Source: DASTFY01 sp963769115 (GTDB taxonomy: Bacteria > Actinomycetota > Acidimicrobiia > Acidimicrobiales > Ilumatobacteraceae). Taken from it: a stretch of 64,000 nt of DNA. How positions within the stretch are numbered: position 1 is the stretch's first letter; every line of letters starts with the position of its first letter. A model generated the notes under the pieces. That model saw nothing but the letters and a program-made list of their open reading frames with translations, was not told where the DNA came from and ran no database searches. The stretch spans positions 62,001 to 126,000 of the forward strand of contig CAVYKN010000009.1 of assembly GCA_963769115.1 (NCBI GenBank), in the 5' to 3' direction. Below, one piece after another: positions 48,693 to 57,534 of this stretch. A program made the position numbers and the translations under genes.

Positions 48693-48715
48693 TGTCCGCC
48701 GCAAAGCGGCGGACA
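48693..48715 (+). ncRNA. Perfect hairpin before sufC1
   Basis: TGTCCGCCGC (48693-48702), loop AAA, GCGGCGGACA (48706-48715): a ten-pair perfect stem. No U-tract follows, so it is more likely an RNA stability or processing element than a terminator. Confidence 0.6.
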
Positions 48716-48782
48716 GCTCACTGGTGCACCGGCCGCGGCGACGGCCACGACGCTCCCGTGACCCGATGGAGCACCAGTGAGC
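48716..48782 (+). repeat. 12-bp perfect inverted repeat spanning the sufC1 start
   Basis: GCTCACTGGTGC (48716-48727) and GCACCAGTGAGC (48771-48782) are exact complements separated by 43 bases. The right arm lies within the first codons of sufC1 (GTG 48758), so folding could hide the start. Confidence 0.55.
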
Positions 48783-49570
48783 ACCTCGTCGTCGAGGGCC
48801 TGCGGGCGTCGGCCGGCGGCACCGAGATCCTGCACGGCATCGATCTCGCTGTCAGTGCCGGCGAGGTGCACGTCGTGATGGGCCCGAACGGGGCCGGCAA
48901 GTCCACGCTCTCGGGCGTGGTCATGGGCAAGCCCGGCTACGAGGTGACGGGCGGCAGCGTCACCCTCGACGGCCGTGACGTGCTGGCCATGGACCCGTAC
49001 GAGCGGGCCGTGGCCGGCCTCTACCTGGCCATGCAGTACCCGATCGAGGTGCCCGGGGTCCGCCTCGAGGCCATGCTGGCCGAGGCGCTCATCGCCCGCG
49101 GACGGAGCACCGACGGGCTTTCCGCCCAACTGCGGGAGGAGGCGGCCCGCATCGGCTTCGACGACCGGTTCCTCGAGCGCCCGCTCAACGTCGACCTGTC
49201 CGGCGGCGAGAAGAAGCGCAACGAGACGCTCCAGCTGGCCGTGCTCCAGCCCCGCATCGCCATCCTGGACGAGTTGGACTCGGGCCTCGACGTCGACGCC
49301 CTCCGGGCCTGCTCCCGGCGGGTGGAGGCGGCTACGCACGAGGATGGGCTCGGGGTGCTGGCCATCACCCACTACAACCGGCTCCTCCACGAGCTGAAGC
49401 CGGACCGCGTCCACATCCTGATCCGGGGCCGCATCGTGGCGTCGGGGGGTCCGGACCTGGCCGACGTGCTCGAGCGGGACGGCTATGCGGCCTTCGCGCC
49501 GGTGGAACCCGAGCCTGCTGCGACGGCCGACGCCGCGGCCCCCGACCCGTTCGCCGATCCCTTCGCCTGA
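48758..49570 (+). CDS. sufC: Fe-S assembly ATPase SufC, paralogue 1
   Basis: About 270 residues. Walker A GPNGAGKSTL, SufC signature LSGGEKKRNETLQLAVLQPR, Walker B AILDELDSGLDVDALRA and the switch His ITHYNRLLHELKPDRVHI. Most SufC proteins have DETDSGLD; here Thr is Leu. The tail is rich in Pro, Ala and Asp. It likely pairs with SufBD encoded upstream. GTG 48758 gives a start near the first strand; earlier in-frame sequence from 48692 includes the hairpins and looks non-coding. A second SufC is at 60724-61518. Confidence 0.93.
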   Translation: MTRWSTSEHLVVEGLRASAGGTEILHGIDLAVSAGEVHVVMGPNGAGKSTLSGVVMGKPGYEVTGGSVTLDGRDVLAMDPYERAVAGLYLAMQYPIEVPGVRLEAMLAEALIARGRSTDGLSAQLREEAARIGFDDRFLERPLNVDLSGGEKKRNETLQLAVLQPRIAILDELDSGLDVDALRACSRRVEAATHEDGLGVLAITHYNRLLHELKPDRVHILIRGRIVASGGPDLADVLERDGYAAFAPVEPEPAATADAAAPDPFADPFA

Positions 49571-49690
49571 TCCCGGGATCCCTCGGGCCTGCCCGTCTCG
49601 CCGCGCAGCGTGACCGCCGGTGGTGGTCTCGGCACGGGCAGTACACGGACGGGGACTGGTTCGGGGCCAGGGCCGCCGATGTGCCACGGC

Positions 49691-51112
49691 ATGACCGAAC
49701 GGGTGCGCGACCATTTTGACGTGTCATCGTCCCGGCGGGCCCGGCCGCGCCTGATCGCCCTCGGTGGCGCGCTGGGCCTCGGCCTGCTGGCCGCGGGGAC
49801 CGGCGCGCTGGTGGCGTCGGCCCGCCTGTCGGAGACCCCTCCCTCCGTCGGCGTCGGGACCCTGCCGCCGACGACCGTCGTCGTTCCCGCCGGTGGCGGG
49901 GTGCCATCGACGACGGCCGCGGTCACGCTGGCGCCCGATGCGACGGCGGCCACTGGGGCCGCGGCGCCGAGCGGCCCGGCGACGGTGCCGCCGGTGGACC
50001 TCACCGGCCAGTTCGCGTCCTTCGACGAGAGCCTCCGCTCGGCGCTCATCGGGAACGGCGCGCTCGCCGTCTCGGTGGCCGTGGCCAAGGACGGCGAGCT
50101 GGTCCACACCGCCGCGTACGGGGTGGCCAACCAGGCGACCGGGGAGGCCGTCAGCCCCGGTCACCGGTTCCGGGTGGCCAGCAACTCCAAGCTCCTCACC
50201 GCGACCGCGGTGCTGGAGCTCGTCGAGGCCGGCGAGCTCGGCCTGGACGAACCGGTCCTCGGCCGGCTGACCGACCGGTTGGGTGTGACGCCGACCGAGC
50301 CCGGCATCGCCGCCATCACCCTGCGCCAGATGCTCAGCCACACCTCCGGGTTCCCGGAGTACCAGCGCACCTTCTTCGGTGGCGCGGCGGCGAACTGCGA
50401 GGAGGCCGCCCGCCGGGGACTCACGGGGGCGCTGCTGGGACCGCCCGGCACCGTCTACCGCTACAGCAACATGAACTACTGCCTCATCGGCCTGCTGCTC
50501 GAGGAGCTCACGGGCCAGTCGTACGAGGCCGTCATCCAGGAGCGGGTGCTGGAGCCTCTCGGGATCAGCGACATGCGCATGGCCGGGACGTACGACGTAC
50601 AGCCCGGTGACGTCGCCCACCCGACCACGCCGGGCCGCACCTTCATGGAGGCGCTCGGTGGTGCGGGCGCCTGGATCGGCACCGCGTCCGACCTGGTGGC
50701 CATCGTCGACGGCTTGGACCGCACCCGGCCGGGCTGGCACCCGCTCTCGGAGTTCACCCTCGCCCAGATGCAGCTGCCGCAGCCCGGCATCCCCTACTCG
50801 GCCGGGCAGTGGTACGGCCTCGGCCTGCGGGTGTGGGCCGACGGGACCTGGGGGCACACCGGCACCGTCGAGAACGCCCGGTCGATGGTCCTGAGCCGGC
50901 CCGACGGAATCACCTGGGCGGTGGCGATCAGCGGCAACGCCCCCTCGAACACGGATCGCATCAGGACCTACGTCGACGACGCCTTCGCCACGATCGGCAT
51001 CACGGCACCGCCGGTGACCGCCGCGCTGCCGCCCGCTCCGGCGGCACCCCCGACGACGGTGGCGGCTTCCTCGACGTCGGCCGCCCCCTCGACAGCGCCA
51101 GCGTCCACCTGA
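49691..51112 (+). CDS. Secreted serine hydrolase (beta-lactamase/class C-like, DD-peptidase fold)
   Basis: 473 residues with one membrane anchor (21-43) and a long Pro/Thr/Ala linker. The catalytic SxxK is S164-N-S-K167 (RVASNSKLLTATAVLEL), the YxN motif is YSNMNYC and the third box HTG is in WGHTGTVENA. These are family hallmarks of class C beta-lactamases and D-amino-peptidase-like esterases. It acts outside the cell, probably on cell-wall peptides or esters; true lactamase activity is uncertain. ATG 49691 or 49679 are possible starts. Confidence 0.85.
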   Translation: MTERVRDHFDVSSSRRARPRLIALGGALGLGLLAAGTGALVASARLSETPPSVGVGTLPPTTVVVPAGGGVPSTTAAVTLAPDATAATGAAAPSGPATVPPVDLTGQFASFDESLRSALIGNGALAVSVAVAKDGELVHTAAYGVANQATGEAVSPGHRFRVASNSKLLTATAVLELVEAGELGLDEPVLGRLTDRLGVTPTEPGIAAITLRQMLSHTSGFPEYQRTFFGGAAANCEEAARRGLTGALLGPPGTVYRYSNMNYCLIGLLLEELTGQSYEAVIQERVLEPLGISDMRMAGTYDVQPGDVAHPTTPGRTFMEALGGAGAWIGTASDLVAIVDGLDRTRPGWHPLSEFTLAQMQLPQPGIPYSAGQWYGLGLRVWADGTWGHTGTVENARSMVLSRPDGITWAVAISGNAPSNTDRIRTYVDDAFATIGITAPPVTAALPPAPAAPPTTVAASSTSAAPSTAPAST

Positions 51113-51141
51113 TCAGAGGCGGTCCTGGCAGACTCGCTGCG

Positions 51142-51639
51142 ATGGAGGCCGCTCCGCTCGTCGCGCTCGCCATGGGCTCGCGCTCGGACTGGTCCGTCGT
51201 CGAGCACACGGCCACGACGCTCGACGAGCTCGGCGTGCCCTACGAGGCGAGGGTGGTCTCGGCGCACCGGACCCCCCACCTGCTGCCCGAGCTGACGACG
51301 TGGGCCGAGGGCGCCGGGGTGGAGGTCATCGTCGCCGCGGCCGGAGGGGCCGCGCACCTGCCCGGCATGCTCGCCGCCCACACCGTCCTGCCCGTGCTCG
51401 GCATCCCGATCCCGTCGCAGCACCTCCAGGGGATCGACTCGCTGCTGTCGATCGTGCAGATGCCGGCCGGGGTCCCTGTCGCCACACTGGCCATCGGGCG
51501 GGCCGGCGCCGTCAACGCCGCGCTGCTGGCCACCGCCATCGTGTCCGCGGGGCGCCCTGAGCTGCGGGCCCGGCTGCAGGCGTGGCGGACCGCTCAGACC
51601 GAGGCCGTGCTCGCCGCGCCCGATCCCCGTACTCCGTGA
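51142..51639 (+). CDS. purE: N5-carboxyaminoimidazole ribonucleotide mutase
   Basis: 165 residues, standard class I PurE: LVALAMGSRSDWSVVEHTAT, YEARVVSAHRTP with the catalytic His, IVAAAGGAAHLPGMLAAHTV and GIPIPSQHLQGIDSLLSIVQ. It converts N5-CAIR to CAIR in purine synthesis, the step after PurK. ATG 51142 is 7 nt behind a CAGACT box, a possible leaderless start. The GTGA overlap couples it to purK. Confidence 0.96.
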   Translation: MEAAPLVALAMGSRSDWSVVEHTATTLDELGVPYEARVVSAHRTPHLLPELTTWAEGAGVEVIVAAAGGAAHLPGMLAAHTVLPVLGIPIPSQHLQGIDSLLSIVQMPAGVPVATLAIGRAGAVNAALLATAIVSAGRPELRARLQAWRTAQTEAVLAAPDPRTP

Positions 51640-52757
51640 CGCCGTCGTCCCCGGCGCCGGCGTCCGTCACCGTCGGGGTCCTCGGTGGCGGCCAGCTCGG
51701 CCGCATGCTGGCGCTGGCCGGTGTTCCTCTCGGGATCCGGTGCCTGGTGCTGGAACCGGCGGCGCACGCTCCCGCCGGAGCCGCGGCCGAGGTGCTCGTC
51801 GCGCCCTATGACGATCGTGCCGCGCTGGAGGAGCTGGCCCGGCGCTGCAGCGTCGTCACCATCGAGGTGGAGCACGTGCCCGTCGAGTCGCTCGCCTGGC
51901 TGGCCGAGCGCCTCCCGGTCCATCCTTCGCCCGAGGTCGTCGCCGTCGGTCAGGACCGGCTGGCCGAGAAGCGACGGCTGGCCCGCCTCGGCATCCCCAC
52001 CGCGCCGTGGGCCGACGCCGGCGAGCTGGAGCACGGCTTCCCCGCGGGCACCATCCTCAAGCTGAGCATGGGCGGCTTCGACGGCCGGGGTCAGGTCCGC
52101 CTCGGCCCCTCGGCGTCGGAGGCCGAGGTGGCGGCCGCCCGGGAAGCGCTCGGCGGGCCGGCGGTGGCCGAAGAGGTCGTGGCGTTCGATCGCGAGCTGT
52201 CCGTCGTCGCGGCGCGTGGTCCGACCGGTGACGTGGCCGTGTACCCCGCGGTCGAGAACCGTCACGCCGACGGCATCCTGCGGGAGACGATCGCCCCCGC
52301 ACCGGGTCTGTCCCCGGCGCTGCAGGACGAAGCGGTGCGGCTGGTCGTCGACCTCATGGACGACCTCGGGCACGTCGGCGTCCTGGCGCTCGAGCTGTTC
52401 GAGGTCGATGGCGCGCTGCTGGCCAACGAGTTGGCGCCCCGGGTCCACAACTCGGGTCACTGGACGATCGAAGGCGCGGCGACGAGCCAGTTCGAGCAGC
52501 ACCTGCGGGCCATCTGCGGACTGCCGTTGGGCGACACCGGAGTCCGGGGCCCCGCGGCGATGGTCAACGTCATCGGCGCCGAGGCCGAACCGGGCGTCGT
52601 GCTGGCCGTTCCCGGCGCGCACCTGCACCGCTACGGGAAGGAACCGCGCCCGCAGCGCAAGATCGGCCACGTGACCGTGGTGGGCGCCGACGAGCGCGAG
52701 CGGGACGAGCGGCTGGCCGCCGTCCGCAGCGTGGTCAGGCGGGCGTCATCGCCATGA
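51636..52757 (+). CDS. purK: N5-carboxyaminoimidazole ribonucleotide synthase
   Basis: 373 residues, ATP-grasp fold. VTVGVLGGGQLGRMLALAGV is the N-terminal nucleotide site, then EKRRLARLGIPTAPW, LKLSMGGFDGRGQ, FDRELSVVAARGPTGDVAVY and NELAPRVHNSGHWTIEGA. PurK makes N5-CAIR from AIR, bicarbonate and ATP for PurE. GTG 51636 overlaps the purE stop by four bases. The 3' end overlaps the convergent htpX by 23 bp. Confidence 0.96.
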   Translation: MTPSSPAPASVTVGVLGGGQLGRMLALAGVPLGIRCLVLEPAAHAPAGAAAEVLVAPYDDRAALEELARRCSVVTIEVEHVPVESLAWLAERLPVHPSPEVVAVGQDRLAEKRRLARLGIPTAPWADAGELEHGFPAGTILKLSMGGFDGRGQVRLGPSASEAEVAAAREALGGPAVAEEVVAFDRELSVVAARGPTGDVAVYPAVENRHADGILRETIAPAPGLSPALQDEAVRLVVDLMDDLGHVGVLALELFEVDGALLANELAPRVHNSGHWTIEGAATSQFEQHLRAICGLPLGDTGVRGPAAMVNVIGAEAEPGVVLAVPGAHLHRYGKEPRPQRKIGHVTVVGADERERDERLAAVRSVVRRASSP

Positions 52758-53607
52758 GGCGGGCGATGCGGTCCTCGGTCGACGGGTGGGTGGAGAAGAG
52801 CCGGGCCATGTCGACGCCCCGCTTGGGGTGATGCGCCTCGGCCAGCGGGTTGTGGATCCACATCGACGCCTGCGACGGGTTGACCGCCATCGGGACCTGG
52901 TGGGCCATCGAGTCGATGCGGCCCAACGCCTCCGCGAGGGGCCGCCCGGTGCGCAGCAGTTCGGCCGCGCCCCGATCGGCCTCGTACTCCCGCGATCGGG
53001 AGATGGCCATCTGGAGCAGCCCGGCGGCCATGGGAGCGAGGATGCTGGCGGCCAGGAGGACGAGCGGGTTGGGCCGGTCGTCGTCGTCCCCGCCGCCGAA
53101 CATCCCCGACCACAGGGCCATGTTGGCGATGAAGGAGATGGCGGTGGCGATGGCCGCGGCCACCGAGCCGATGAGGATGTCCCGGTGCTTGACGTGCATG
53201 AGCTCGTGGGCCATCACACCTTCGAGCTCGTCCCTCGGCATCTGGCGCAGCAGCCCGACGGTCGCGCAGACCACGGCGTGCTTGGGGTTGCGGCCGGTGG
53301 CGAAGGCGTTGGGCTGTTCGCTCGGCGACACCGCCACCTGCGGCATGGGCAGGCCGGCCCGCTCGGCGAGCGAGCGGACGAGGCCGTAGAACTCCGGCGA
53401 GTCGGCCTCCGTGATGATCTGGGCGTGGGCCGACCGCAGGGCCAGCTTGCCGCTGAACCAGTACGTGCCGCCGACGGTGACGAGCGCGATCACGAGGCCC
53501 AAGAGCAGCGCGGTCGTGCTGCCGCCGCCCAGGAGGCCGGCCACGAGGATGATCAGACCACCCAGCCCGCCGAGCAGCACGGTGGTCTTCAGGGTGTTGG
53601 CGAACAT
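52735..53607 (-). CDS. htpX: Membrane zinc metalloprotease HtpX
   Basis: 290 residues. Two N-terminal membrane spans (8-28 and 30-50), the zinc site H134-E135-L-M-H138 (VMAHELMHVK) with a third ligand in REYEADRGAAEL, and two further spans after it. HtpX degrades misfolded membrane proteins under stress. ATG 53607 start. The gene is convergent with purK and divergent from the luciferase-like operon. Confidence 0.95.
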   Translation of the reverse strand: MFANTLKTTVLLGGLGGLIILVAGLLGGGSTTALLLGLVIALVTVGGTYWFSGKLALRSAHAQIITEADSPEFYGLVRSLAERAGLPMPQVAVSPSEQPNAFATGRNPKHAVVCATVGLLRQMPRDELEGVMAHELMHVKHRDILIGSVAAAIATAISFIANMALWSGMFGGGDDDDRPNPLVLLAASILAPMAAGLLQMAISRSREYEADRGAAELLRTGRPLAEALGRIDSMAHQVPMAVNPSQASMWIHNPLAEAHHPKRGVDMARLFSTHPSTEDRIARLMAMTPA

Positions 53608-53749
53608 GCCCGCAGCGTATTGGCGGCGGGCTCGATCGCGGCGCGCGAGCCGGCTGCGCAGGGCGCGCAGGAGGCGAAGTGACGGATCGTCAGCATCGGA
53701 CGGGTGCCGCTACAGTCGACGGCACCGCGCCATCCACTGGGGGTCGACG

Positions 53750-54922
53750 ATGCGGGTCTTCTCGTTCCACCTGATGCCGTACCCGGGCCTCCCGGACGAC
53801 TACGAGGGTCCCGCCTGGGTCACCGTGCCGAACGAGATGTTCGACCCGCAGGTCGGCCACGAGATCTACAACCGGTACCTGGACGAGCTGATCTACGCCG
53901 ACGAGCTCGGCTTCGACGGCGTCTGCATCAACGAGCACCACCAGAACGCCTACGGGCTCATGCCCTCGCCCAACCTGATGGGCTCGATCCTGGCCCGGCA
54001 GACCAAGCAGGCGAAGATCTGCATCGTCGGCAACGCGCTGCCCCTCTACGACCCGCCGACGCGGGTGGCGGAGGAGTTCGCCATGATCGACAACATCTCC
54101 GGTGGGCGGTTGATCGCCGGCTTCGTCGTCGGCGGCGGGCCTGAGTACTACAGCTTCTCCATCAACCCGGCCCACGCCCGCGAGCGCTTCTACGAGGCCC
54201 ACGAGATCGTCATCAAGGCGTGGACCGAGCCGGGGCCGACCGAGTACATCGGCAAGCACTACAAGCTGCGATTCATGAACACCTGGCCGCGGCCGATCCA
54301 GCAGCCGCACCCCGAGGTCTGGATCCCGGGGGCGGGCTCGCTGGAGACGATGGAGTTCGTCGCCAAGCACCACTACGCCTACATGGGCATCCCGTACTTC
54401 CACATCAGCGTGTTCGACCGCCAGTTCCGCATGTTCCGGGAGGCTTGCGAGCGCGAGGGCTACACGTACGAGCCGCGGCAGGCCGGCTGGCTGGAGCCCA
54501 TCTACGTGGCCGAGACCGACGAGCAGGCCCGGGCCGAGTACGAGCCCCACTTCTGGTACTGGGCCCGGAAGCTGCTGCCTGGCATCGAGATCAGTCCGCC
54601 CGGCTACACGTCGCTGCGGTCACTCGAGAACATCATGAAGGGACGCCACCAGTTCGCGCTGTCGCTCGAAACCTGGGAGCAGGTCGTGGACGGTGAGTAC
54701 GCCATCGTGGGGTCGCCCGACACCGTGTACGAGAAGCTGGTCGAGAACATCGAGCGGCTCGGGACCGGAAACCTGCTCGGGTTGTTCCAGCTCGGGACGC
54801 TCCCCGCCGACCTCACCCGGCGCAACCTCGAGCTGTTCGCCACCGAGGTCATGCCCCGCCTCAAGGCGCGGTTCCCCGAGGGCGAGCCGATCCTGAAGCA
54901 GCTCAGCCAGGCGCAGGTCTGA
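53750..54922 (+). CDS. Luciferase-like (LLM class) flavin-dependent oxidoreductase
   Basis: 390 residues. The bacterial-luciferase-like TIM barrel shows YADELGFDGVCINEHHQNAY, RVAEEFAMIDNISGGRLIAG, HPEVWIPGAGS and IVGSPDTVYEKL. Such enzymes use FMNH2 or F420 to oxidise organic compounds. It starts an operon with an alpha/beta hydrolase (3 nt later) and an MFS transporter, which looks like a small uptake and catabolic unit. ATG 53750. Upstream GTGCCG...CGGCAC (53705-53725) is an inverted repeat around a TACAGT box. Substrate unknown. Confidence 0.88.
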   Translation: MRVFSFHLMPYPGLPDDYEGPAWVTVPNEMFDPQVGHEIYNRYLDELIYADELGFDGVCINEHHQNAYGLMPSPNLMGSILARQTKQAKICIVGNALPLYDPPTRVAEEFAMIDNISGGRLIAGFVVGGGPEYYSFSINPAHARERFYEAHEIVIKAWTEPGPTEYIGKHYKLRFMNTWPRPIQQPHPEVWIPGAGSLETMEFVAKHHYAYMGIPYFHISVFDRQFRMFREACEREGYTYEPRQAGWLEPIYVAETDEQARAEYEPHFWYWARKLLPGIEISPPGYTSLRSLENIMKGRHQFALSLETWEQVVDGEYAIVGSPDTVYEKLVENIERLGTGNLLGLFQLGTLPADLTRRNLELFATEVMPRLKARFPEGEPILKQLSQAQV

Positions 54923-54924
54923 AG

Positions 54925-55728
54925 GTGGAGACCCTCTACGTCGACACCCACGTCGGCAAGGTCCAGTACCGCCGCGGCGGGGACGGGCCGGCGCTCGTCT
55001 ACCTCCACTCCGCGAACGGCGAGGGCGAGGGACTGCTGCTCCTGGACGTCCTCGCCGAGCACTACGACGTCGTCGCGCCGATGTTCCCCGGCTTCGGCGA
55101 CAGCGAGGGGCTGGACCAGATCGACGACATGGAGGACGCCACCTTCCACCTGCTCGACCTCTTCGAGCGCCTCGAGGTCGATCGCCCGGTCCTGGTCGGC
55201 TCGTCGCTCGGGGGCTGGATGGCCGTCGAGCTGGCGACGCGCTACCCGGAACAGGTGGCGCGTCTCGTCCTCGTCAATCCCGCCGGCCTCTACCTCCCCG
55301 GCGCGGAGATCAAGGACATCTTCGGCCGCGGCGTGGCGGAGATGGTGCCCGACCTGTACTACGACCAGCAGCACCCGATGGCGCAGCTCATGCTGCAGTT
55401 CGCGGCGTTGGCCGCCGACCGTGACGCCGAGCTGCCCTTCGAGATGGTGAAGCCCGTCTTCCAGACCATGGCCGCCACCGCCAAGCTGGGCTGGGACCCG
55501 TACCTGCACAACCCGAAGCTCCGCAAGCGGCTGTGGCGGGTGTCGGCGCCCACGCTGGTCGTGCGAGGAGCGGCCGACACGCTGATCCCCGAGCCGCACG
55601 CCCGTACCTACGCGGCGGAGATCCCCGCGGCGACGTACCGGGAGATCGAGGAGGCGGCGCACATGGTCATGATCGAACGACCTGACGCGCTGGCCGCCGC
55701 CATCGCGGAGTTCGCCCCGCCTCCGTGA
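54925..55728 (+). CDS. Alpha/beta-fold hydrolase
   Basis: 267 residues. The nucleophile elbow is VGSSLGGWM, the oxyanion region GGDGPALVYLHSANGEGEGL, the acid Asp in RGAADTLIPEPHARTY and the catalytic His in EIEEAAHMVMIERP. It resembles meta-cleavage-product and ester hydrolases. It starts (GTG 54925) 2 nt after the luciferase-like gene, and its stop overlaps the MFS start, so the three act in one pathway. Confidence 0.9.
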   Translation: METLYVDTHVGKVQYRRGGDGPALVYLHSANGEGEGLLLLDVLAEHYDVVAPMFPGFGDSEGLDQIDDMEDATFHLLDLFERLEVDRPVLVGSSLGGWMAVELATRYPEQVARLVLVNPAGLYLPGAEIKDIFGRGVAEMVPDLYYDQQHPMAQLMLQFAALAADRDAELPFEMVKPVFQTMAATAKLGWDPYLHNPKLRKRLWRVSAPTLVVRGAADTLIPEPHARTYAAEIPAATYREIEEAAHMVMIERPDALAAAIAEFAPPP

Positions 55729-56981
55729 CGGCCGTACCGGCCGGCGCCGTCGCACCCCCGCCGGTCCGCTTCACCGCGGGCTGGGTGGTGGTGGCGGCCT
55801 CGTTCACCGTCCTCCTGGTGAGCTCGGGCCTCGGCTTCTACGGGCTGTCCGTGTACCTGGCCGCCATCACCCGTGAGCAGGGCTTCTCCACGGGCTCGGT
55901 GTCGGCGGCCACGTCGGTGTTCTTCATCGTGTCGGGCATCACCGGGCGGCTGGTGGCGCCGCTCATCGCCCGCGTGGACGTGCGTTGGGTGCTGATGGGT
56001 GGAGCTGCGCTGTCCGCCCTGTCGCTCCTGCTCCTGGGCCGCGTGACGTCGATCGCCCAGGTGTTCCTCGTCTACGTGCTGTTCGGTGCGGGCTTCGCCG
56101 CCGGCGGTCTGGTGCCGACCACGACGGTGCTCACGCGCTGGTTCCACCGTCGCCGGGCTCTCGCGTTGTCGGTCGCCTCGACCGGCCTGTCGGTCGGAGG
56201 ACTCACGCTCACGCGGATGGCATCGGGCCTGATCAGCGACGAGGGCATGAAGGCGGCGACGCCCTGGCTGGCCCTGACGTACCTGGTGATCATGGCGATC
56301 GCCGTGCCCTTCGTCTACCCGAGCCCGGCCGCACGCGGACTGCGGCCCGACGGCGCGGTGATCCCGGAGGGTCAGGAGGCGCCCGTCGTCGACGGGGTTC
56401 CGTACGAACGGGCGGTCCACTCCCGGTACTTCATCCTCGTCACCGTGGCGTTCGTGTGCTTCATGGGTGCGCAGGTCGGTGGCATCGCGCAGCTGGCGAA
56501 GCTGGGGGAGGAGCGGGTCGATGTCGACGCCGGCGCTCTCGCCCTGTCGGTGCTGGCGCTGTGCAGCGTCATCTTCCGGCTGATCGGCGGCGCGCTCGCG
56601 CCCCGGCTGCCGCTCACCGGGATGACAGCCGGGTTGGCGGTCGTGCAGACGGCGGCCCTGGCCGCGCTGGCGTTCGTGGGCGGAGAGGCTGGTCTCCTGG
56701 CCGCTTCCGCGCTCTTCGGTGCCACGGTCGGCAATCTGTTGATGTTGCAACCACTACTGATGGCCGAGGTGTTCGGTGTGCTCGACTATCCCCGCGTGTT
56801 CTCGTTGAACCAGCTCATCGTCTCGGCCGGCGTCGCCGTAGGCCCGTTCCTGCTCGGCGTGCTCCACGACTCCAGCGGGTATCGCCTTGCGTATCTGGTC
56901 GCAGGAGCAGTGTCGTTCCTGGGCGCGCTGCTGGTCTGGTCGGCCGGACCCGCCGATCGGGCACGGATGGCGTTGACCTGA
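55725..56981 (+). CDS. MFS transporter of the luciferase-like operon
   Basis: 418 residues with 12 predicted hydrophobic segments, including VVVAASFTVLLVSSGLGFYG and LLAASALFGATVGNLLMLQP. It resembles the monocarboxylate/oxalate-formate antiporter branch (RWFHRRRALALSVASTGLSV). It may import the substrate of the two upstream enzymes. GTG 55725 overlaps the hydrolase stop and its own stop overlaps the next gene. Confidence 0.88.
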   Translation: MTAVPAGAVAPPPVRFTAGWVVVAASFTVLLVSSGLGFYGLSVYLAAITREQGFSTGSVSAATSVFFIVSGITGRLVAPLIARVDVRWVLMGGAALSALSLLLLGRVTSIAQVFLVYVLFGAGFAAGGLVPTTTVLTRWFHRRRALALSVASTGLSVGGLTLTRMASGLISDEGMKAATPWLALTYLVIMAIAVPFVYPSPAARGLRPDGAVIPEGQEAPVVDGVPYERAVHSRYFILVTVAFVCFMGAQVGGIAQLAKLGEERVDVDAGALALSVLALCSVIFRLIGGALAPRLPLTGMTAGLAVVQTAALAALAFVGGEAGLLAASALFGATVGNLLMLQPLLMAEVFGVLDYPRVFSLNQLIVSAGVAVGPFLLGVLHDSSGYRLAYLVAGAVSFLGALLVWSAGPADRARMALT

Positions 56982-57452
56982 TGCATCCGAACGTGCGAGC
57001 GGGTCATGGCCGCCGCCGAGGACCTCGGCCTCACCATCGAGGTGCGGACCTTCCCCGAGGGCACGAAGACGGCGGCCGACGCCGCGGCGGCGATCGGCGT
57101 CGAGGTGGGCCAGATCGTCAAGAGCCTCGTCTTCGCCGTCGACGGCGACGTCGTCATGGCGCTCGTGTCGGGCGCGAACCAGCTGGACGAGCGCAGGCTG
57201 GCGGCGGCCGCGGGCGGGGCGAAGGCAGGCCGCGTCGACGCGGACGCGGTGCGGGAGGCGACGGGCTTCCCGATCGGAGGCGTCCCGCCCTTCGCGCACG
57301 CCACCGCTCTCCGGGTGTTCGTCGACCCGGACCTGCTGGGGTGGGACGAGGTGTGGGCGGCTGCCGGCACCTGGCACGACGTCTTCGGCATCACCCCCAC
57401 CGAGCTCGTCCGGGCCACCCACGGCCAGGTGATCGACCTTCGTAAGGCCTGA
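56981..57452 (+). CDS. YbaK/aminoacyl-tRNA deacylase-like protein (frame broken near start)
   Basis: About 157 residues: RTFPEGTKTAADAAAAIGVE, VGQIVKSLVFAVDGDVVMAL, GANQLDERRLAAAAGGAKAG and TGFPIGGVPPFAH are YbaK/ProX motifs. The family hydrolyses mischarged tRNA. ATG 57006 gives an intact frame; removing one base near 56995 links it to ATG 56981 (MHPNVERVMAAAEDLGL), which overlaps the MFS stop and fits the family length better. Confidence 0.85.
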
Positions 57453-57504
57453 CGGCTGCTCCTGCCCTCGCTCGGCGAGGGATCTCGGCCCGCTCCGAGG
57501 CAGT

Positions 57505-57534
57505 GCATGCAGGCCTGCTAGCATGCCTGCATGC
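57505..57534. promoter_or_regulatory. Operator/promoter of the toxin-antitoxin operon
   Basis: GCATGCAGG (57505-57513) and CCTGCATGC (57526-57534) are a perfect nine-base inverted repeat with a 12-base spacer. A TAGCAT box (57519-57524) sits in the spacer, 6 nt before ATG 57531, and the right arm covers the start codon. An inner GCAGGCCTGC (57509-57518) is itself a palindrome. The antitoxin is the likely binder. Confidence 0.6.

Noticed and set aside
48692..48757. Extended N-terminus of SufC1 from 48692
   Set aside because: The extra residues derive from the hairpin and inverted repeat; SufC proteins begin close to the GTG at 48758.
48679..48780. 33-codon frame after the CGAGCGRAGCGAG element
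   Set aside because: It is Arg-rich, overlaps the inverted repeats and sufC1, and has no sign of coding.
49691..51112. Antibiotic-resistance beta-lactamase
   Set aside because: The SxxK-YxN-HTG motifs are shared with esterases and DD-peptidases and the long linker is unlike known resistance enzymes, so I do not claim resistance.
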